Shown here one piece after another: positions 59,640-64,000 of a stretch of DNA of 64,000 nucleotides. Source of the DNA: Tetrastigma voinierianum (Eukaryota; Streptophyta; Magnoliopsida; Vitales; Vitaceae); contig JAEQBH010001837.1 of assembly GCA_016808115.1 (NCBI GenBank), forward strand, positions 1-64,000, read 5' to 3'. Below the pieces are notes generated by a model that was given only the letters and a program-made list of their open reading frames with translations, ran no database searches and was not told the DNA's origin. The first letter of the stretch is position 1; each line of letters opens with the position of its first letter. Position numbers and translations under genes: made by a program.

Positions 59640-60605
59640 TGAATTCAGCTACCAACAAAAGAGGAAATTGAGAACATATTGCAGATTATATATATGGGAT
59701 GACCCACTATTGTATAGAAGAGGAGCAGACATGATCATAAGGAGATGTGTCCTAGAAACAGAACAAGGTGGTATTATGGAAAAATGTCATGCATCACCAT
59801 ATGGAGGGCACTTTGCAGGAGACAAGACAACCCAGAAATTTCTCCAATCGGGATTTTATCGTCTACTCTATTCAAAGACTATTTTGAATGGTAAAACATC
59901 AGGATGCTTGTTGTGAGAATGCAACATAAGAAGTTAAGAAACAAAATGCCCTAGCTGTGGAATCTAGTGCAGATTTTTTATGTATGGGGAATAGACTTTA
60001 TGGGACCCTTTTCCATCATTAGCAATACATACATTCTCCTAGCTGTGGATTAGAACAAACGGGATGGAGGCAAATAATCCTGTCCCACAAACGATGCCAC
60101 TACAATTGTTGGGTTTATACAAAGAAACATTTTGAGCAGATTTGGGGCACCCATGACAATCATCAGTGATGAGGGAAGCCATTTTGCAAATAAAGTATTT
60201 GCAAAACTCATGAGCAGATATGGAATCAAACATATGATGGGATTGGCTTATCACCCTCAATTAAATGGGCAAGTTGAAATTTCCAATAGGGAGATAAAGA
60301 AAATTCTAGAGAAGATAGTAAATGCAAGCAGAAATGACTGATCTATAAAGCTAGATGATGCACTGTGGGCTTATAGAACTGCTTACAAAACTCCCATTGG
60401 AATGTCCCCATACATAATTGTATATGGAAAACCTTGTCATCTTTCTTTAAAATTGGAATACAAAGCTATGTGGGCCATCAAGAAATTGAACTATGATTTC
60501 CAAGTTGCCAAGGAAAAGAGACTACTCCAAATGAATGAACTGGAAGAATTGAGAAATGAAGCTTATGACAATGCCAGAATCTATAAGGAAAAGACCAAGA
60601 GGTAA
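59640..60605 (+). pseudogene. Athila-like integrase of element D
   Basis: Zinc-binding region: CHASPYGGHFAGDKTTQKFL and a nearby upstream DDPLLYRRGADMIIRRC. Core: first Asp in GIDFMGPF (about 60000), second in TIISDEGSHF (codon 60168), Glu in NGQVEISNRE (codon 60276), D,D35E spacing kept. Then ALWAYRTAYKTPIGMSPYII and EELRNEAYDNARIYKEKTKR. The zinc-finger Cys pair and the region 59880-59990 are damaged, and the C-terminal module after 60605 is decayed. Confidence 0.87.
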
Positions 60606-62079
60606 AGGATAAGAAAATCCTACAGAGGGAGTTCGGGCGCAGAACAAGTTCTCTTATACAAACTCTAGGCTCAAGCTCTTCCAGGAAACTAAAATCAAGA
60701 TGAGTGGTCTATGATATTAGTAATGCATGGTACACTCTTTAGAGAATAACAAAGACTCAACTGAAATGAATTCAAAGTAAATGGTCGAGGTTAAAGCATT
60801 ATCTTAGAAGAAGCATACATGAAGTAGATTCTATTTGAAAAGAGAAAGAAAATGACTAAATGGAACACTTCAAACTCGCGGTCTAGCTACATATTTAAAT
60901 TGAGAAGTTTCTCGAGGCAAACCGTTTCGAATTTCTTTTTATTATTTCTTATTTGCTTAGATTTATATTGGCTATTTTTTCTGTGATTTTGGATTATTAA
61001 ATTTTGATTTGTTAGAAGTTTTGGAAGCTTGGTAATTAGCTAAAATTTTCTATTTTGGACAGGAAGAAATGAACTAGAATCAGGATTTTATTGTAAACAC
61101 CCCGCTGTTGAACAGTGCAAATGACTCCAAGGGGGGAGTATTTCTCATTCCTAAAAACTCATTTGTAATAATGACATATCTTATTTAAAAGAGTTGCCAA
61201 TTACTTGAATACTATGTTGATGTGTTTTAATAAGATAGTTGTTTAAGAATGAATTGATGATTTTCCATGTTAGATATGTCTTACACAATGTTTGAACTGA
61301 AAATTTGACTGAGTTGTGCGATTAACCTAATTGAAGGCGCTTTAAGTTGCACTGGGAAAGCAAATTCTGGTCGCGATAAAATAATCTATGTCATGACACT
61401 ATATTATAAGTTAGGAAAAGGTTTAAGTCGCAAATAAGGAATTGATTGATTAAGACAATTTATAAGAAAATTAGGTGTTTTATATTAAAGTCAGTCACGC
61501 ATGTAACTCGCCAAGATGTTGCACTGTTCTTTCCTCAAGAAGCGCACAAATTTTTTGAAACTGAAGTAAATGGCAACAGAATAAGCACTTATTTTACCTT
61601 CAACAATTTGTCACAAATCTAATTTTCTCAGCCAGGTGAACTGTCTTTCATCAAGTGACAGAGTAAATTCTTGTCGCTATTCATAGATTGTAACATGTAG
61701 ACATGTTCAGTCCAATGACATGTGTCATGGGGCAACAAAATTTTCTACTACGATTTAAATACAAGCATAAACCTAAAGTGTGTCGCGACATGAAATTTAA
61801 AGAATGGGGTGAAAATTTTCAATTTTTTTGGGTCACACAATAAATTCCACAAGTGAATTCAAAATATATTGTTGTGACCTAATCATTAATTGTCATGACC
61901 CCCGAAGAGAAACATTCATTTATTGAGCCATAAACTGAAGAAGTTCTCCAAAACTAAAAAGCCACTCCTTCCCATTGCTCCATATCACTCACACTCTCAC
62001 CAAAACCTCACATTTCTCTCTTTGATTTCTAAAAACCCTAGACTTCAGAGACCTTTAACCTTAAATACATATCTTATCA
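60606..62079. other. Region between pol and the 3' ORF of element D
   Basis: Holds a decayed integrase tail, the TTTCTCGAGGCAAACC block (60907), a G-rich tract CAAGGGGGGAGTA (61127-61139), and scattered GTCGCGAC-type motifs (GGTCGCGATA 61371, TGTCATGACAC 61390, AAGTCGCAAATAAG 61421, GTGTCGCGACATG 61779, TGTTGTGACC 61871). No gene. Confidence 0.6.
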
Positions 62080-63530
62080 ATGGCAGAATCCCAGACCTTA
62101 GTCCCAAATCTCAATGAGCTGATGGAATAGTACACAATCGGTAGCAGAGAGGTTCATCCTGGAACCTCGGGATCGAGACAACCCAGCAGCGTAACCTAAG
62201 TGCGAGGAGGCACAGAACCCTACTCAAAAAGAAAAAAGGTAGAAAAGAGCTGAAAAAGGTACAGTTGAGCAAGCTAAGGAAGTAGAAGACAACGAAGCTT
62301 TCATTTCAGATGAAGCCTACTTCTTATGGGGAAAGAACCTAAGCAACAAAGGCTTACTGAGAAACGAGATTTGATAATGCCTGATCCCACCGTTTGCCGA
62401 GATAATCAAAAAATGGGTCAGAGGCCTGGCAAGCACAAACCACCTGGGTTTGCTGCAGTGGTCAGGGAGTTCTATTCCAATATGATAGATATGAGGGAGG
62501 ACTTAGTCTACGTCAAAGGAGTATGGGTCCCCATGGGTCATGAAAGGATCAATGAGGTTCTACAAACCAAAGACCCCAAGAATGGGTATAAGTTCAAAAG
62601 ACTACTTGGAGAACCCAATCATGACAAGATTGTCAACTTCCTAACGGGAGGAAAAGGGAAATGGAACTCAACAAGGAAAAATCCTCATGAATCCATCCAC
62701 AGGGGATCCCTAACAGAAGAAGCCAAGTCTGGTTTTATTTTATCACTTATGTTATTATTCCCACTAAGCATCTGAGCATAATAAGGGAGAATGAAGCCAT
62801 TCTCTTGTATGCCCTACTAAAGGGATACAAGTTTGACGTGGGGAAGATTATTGAAACATCTATCAAAACCTTCCATAAGATTGTGAAAAGGGGATGATCC
62901 CCCATCCAACTATCACCGACTGCGTTCGTCGGGAGAAAGGAATATGGGCAAAGGAGGAAACCTGTCCTAAGGTTTCTCCTTTGACACTGACAAGAGTGAT
63001 CAAGGGACCAAAGAGAAGAAAAATGAAGGAGATGGAAATTATGGAAGTAGCAAAGGAGCCCCAAGAAGAAGAAGATGAACCAGTAGGGATGGAACGAATC
63101 CCAATTGGGAGCCAACTGCCATCAGAGGATGAAATGCGCAATATGGGCGGAGTCCATTGATAAATTCTCCTCCTGATGTAAGGGAAACTTTTTCTAAACC
63201 AGCAGAATGCTCAAGGAGCAATGAAGGAAATGCAGAGATAATGAACATGCTAGCGTCAATAAAGAAAGAAATGGAGGAGAGAGAGAAAATGTCGGAGCAA
63301 CAACAGAGGATCAAAGAAGAATTCCTTGAAGCTGAATTCAAAAGGAGAGAGCAAAGATGGGAACAATTACTCAAGCAGAGGGATGAAGAGTGGAAGGAGA
63401 AATGGAGAGGAGAGAAAGAGCATTAATGCAAAGGTTAGATTCGAAGATAAATACCTTCTATAATGAACAACTAAAAAGGGATGCAGATTTGCTGACCTTT
63501 TTAGAGAAAAGAGAAGAAAAGATAGAAAGT
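62080..63530 (+). pseudogene. 3' ORF of element D: putative plant transposon protein domain plus charged tail
   Basis: A start at 62080 (MAESQTLVPNLNELME) is followed by stops. The frame at 62326-62775 is open for 149 codons and contains AAVVREFYSNMIDMREDLVY, VKGVWVPMGHERINEVL and YKFKRLLGEPNHDKIVNFLT, the same domain as 26290-26900 (EFYANL...V.G..V...I). The next part is split over frames; 62894-63426 is rich in Glu and Lys (KEMEEREKMSEQQQRIKEEF), probably coiled coil, ending near 63530 at LTR A5. Athila elements carry such an extra ORF in the env position, but I see no signal peptide or membrane segment here, so I do not call it env. Function unknown. Confidence 0.65.
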
Positions 63531-63533
63531 AGT

Positions 63534-64000
63534 TGTCACACCCCGATTCCCGGTCCGACCCGAATGGCGGATCCAAATCGAGTTCGGGGCGCGAGACTAT
63601 ATACTGGGACTCTTTACCTTCTCAGAGCTGAACTTGTACCTGTAGGTATACAAACAATTTCTATAATAACAAAAATCATTTACATATACAAAAGAACTAC
63701 CACCGGAGTGGTGTCCATCAAAATCTATACACATATATTGAGTCCCATTTACATATACAAAAACTGTACTTTTACATTTACAAATCAGAGCGCGGGACAT
63801 ACTGTGATGAACCCCTACTAGTGTGCTGGCCCAACTGTATACGGAAGATCGCAGATGTCCTCCTTTGTACCTACACGGATTAAAAACCCGTGCTAAGCTT
63901 TATGCTTAGTGGGGAAACGTATCTTATAACTTATACTAGTACACATGCATTTATACTGAATCATAATAAACATATAACAGTAACATATATCAGAATCTTC
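63534..64000 (-). mobile_element. Family A LTR 3' portion, inverted (A5), continues past the window
   Basis: Left end TGTCACACCCCGATTCCCGG at 63534, the reverse complement of the A1-type LTR end. A GC-rich block follows, as in A1. GCTAAGCTTTATGCTTAGTGG at about 63892 is the family hairpin with loop ATAAA. It inserted into the 3' ORF of element D. ORFs at 63390-63821 and 63597-63800 cross or lie within it and are not genes. Confidence 0.75.

Noticed and set aside
62080..63530. Retroviral-type env gene
   Set aside because: Position fits, but there is no signal peptide, transmembrane segment or cleavage motif; the visible domain is the plant transposon-associated one.

Overview
This is a piece of a land-plant nuclear genome, most likely a eudicot. 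Three things point there: two intron-containing plant gene relics, plant-type LTR retrotransposons primed by tRNA-iMet and tRNA-Asp, and long (AT)n microsatellites in an AT-rich background. I saw no prokaryotic signal, CRISPR array, tRNA gene or rRNA gene. About three quarters of the window is nested, decayed LTR retrotransposon. I grouped the LTRs into three families by eye. Family A has termini TGTAATACC / TGTCACACCCC and a conserved CTAAGC...GCTTAG stem. Family B has termini near TGTGAAACCCC ... TCACA; one copy is followed by an iMet primer-binding site. Family C is Athila-like Ty3/gypsy, with LTRs that begin TGATGAGTGC, a tRNA-Asp primer-binding site TGGCGCCGTTGCCGGGGA, and an extra 3' ORF.

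Layout. 1-1574 family A LTR (+); 1575-~3000 copia-like leader and LTR (-); 3.88-5.52 kb family C LTR (-); 7.7-9.8 kb family A LTR pieces (-); 10.0-11.98 kb family B LTR (+). The interval 12-17.5 kb is the only gene island: a truncated BuGZ/SUF4-like zinc-finger gene with a G-box palindrome upstream, then a broken two-MATH-domain (TRAF-like) gene. 17.7-18.45 kb is an internally deleted copia element (-). 18.45-~28 kb is a decayed Athila-like element (LTR, gag, PR, RT, RNase H, IN, 3' ORF). 28.0-28.83 kb is a family A LTR piece (-). From 29.77 to 37.21 kb a family B LTR (+), a fold-back element and two family B LTRs (-) form a large nested inverted structure. 39.66-~47.1 kb is a family B gypsy element with LTR, primer site, gag, PR, RT and RNase H; it is interrupted by a family C solo LTR and its RT catalytic motif is lost. 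~47.34-48.6 kb is a family C LTR (-). ~48.6-63.53 kb is a second Athila-like element, itself interrupted by a family C solo LTR and a family A LTR, and cut at 63534 by another family A LTR that runs off the window.

How the parts relate. No retroelement here looks autonomous: every gag-pol is broken by stops and frameshifts. Nesting gives relative ages. The host Athila-like element at 48.6-63.5 kb is older than the solo LTR in its gag (52204-54326), which still has a perfect 5-bp target duplication (AGGAG). The most unusual signal is in the Athila-like LTRs. At about the same place in U3, between the LTR start and the likely TATA box, several copies carry an array of short motifs, but the motif differs between subfamilies: GTCGCGAC palindromes, CGCGACGCTGG units, and ACTACGAAAATTT-type units. 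In the two long elements a related array reappears between pol and the 3' ORF. The element at 48.6 kb also has four tandem copies of its primer-binding-site leader. Family assignments and boundaries come from reading alone; no alignments or database searches were run.
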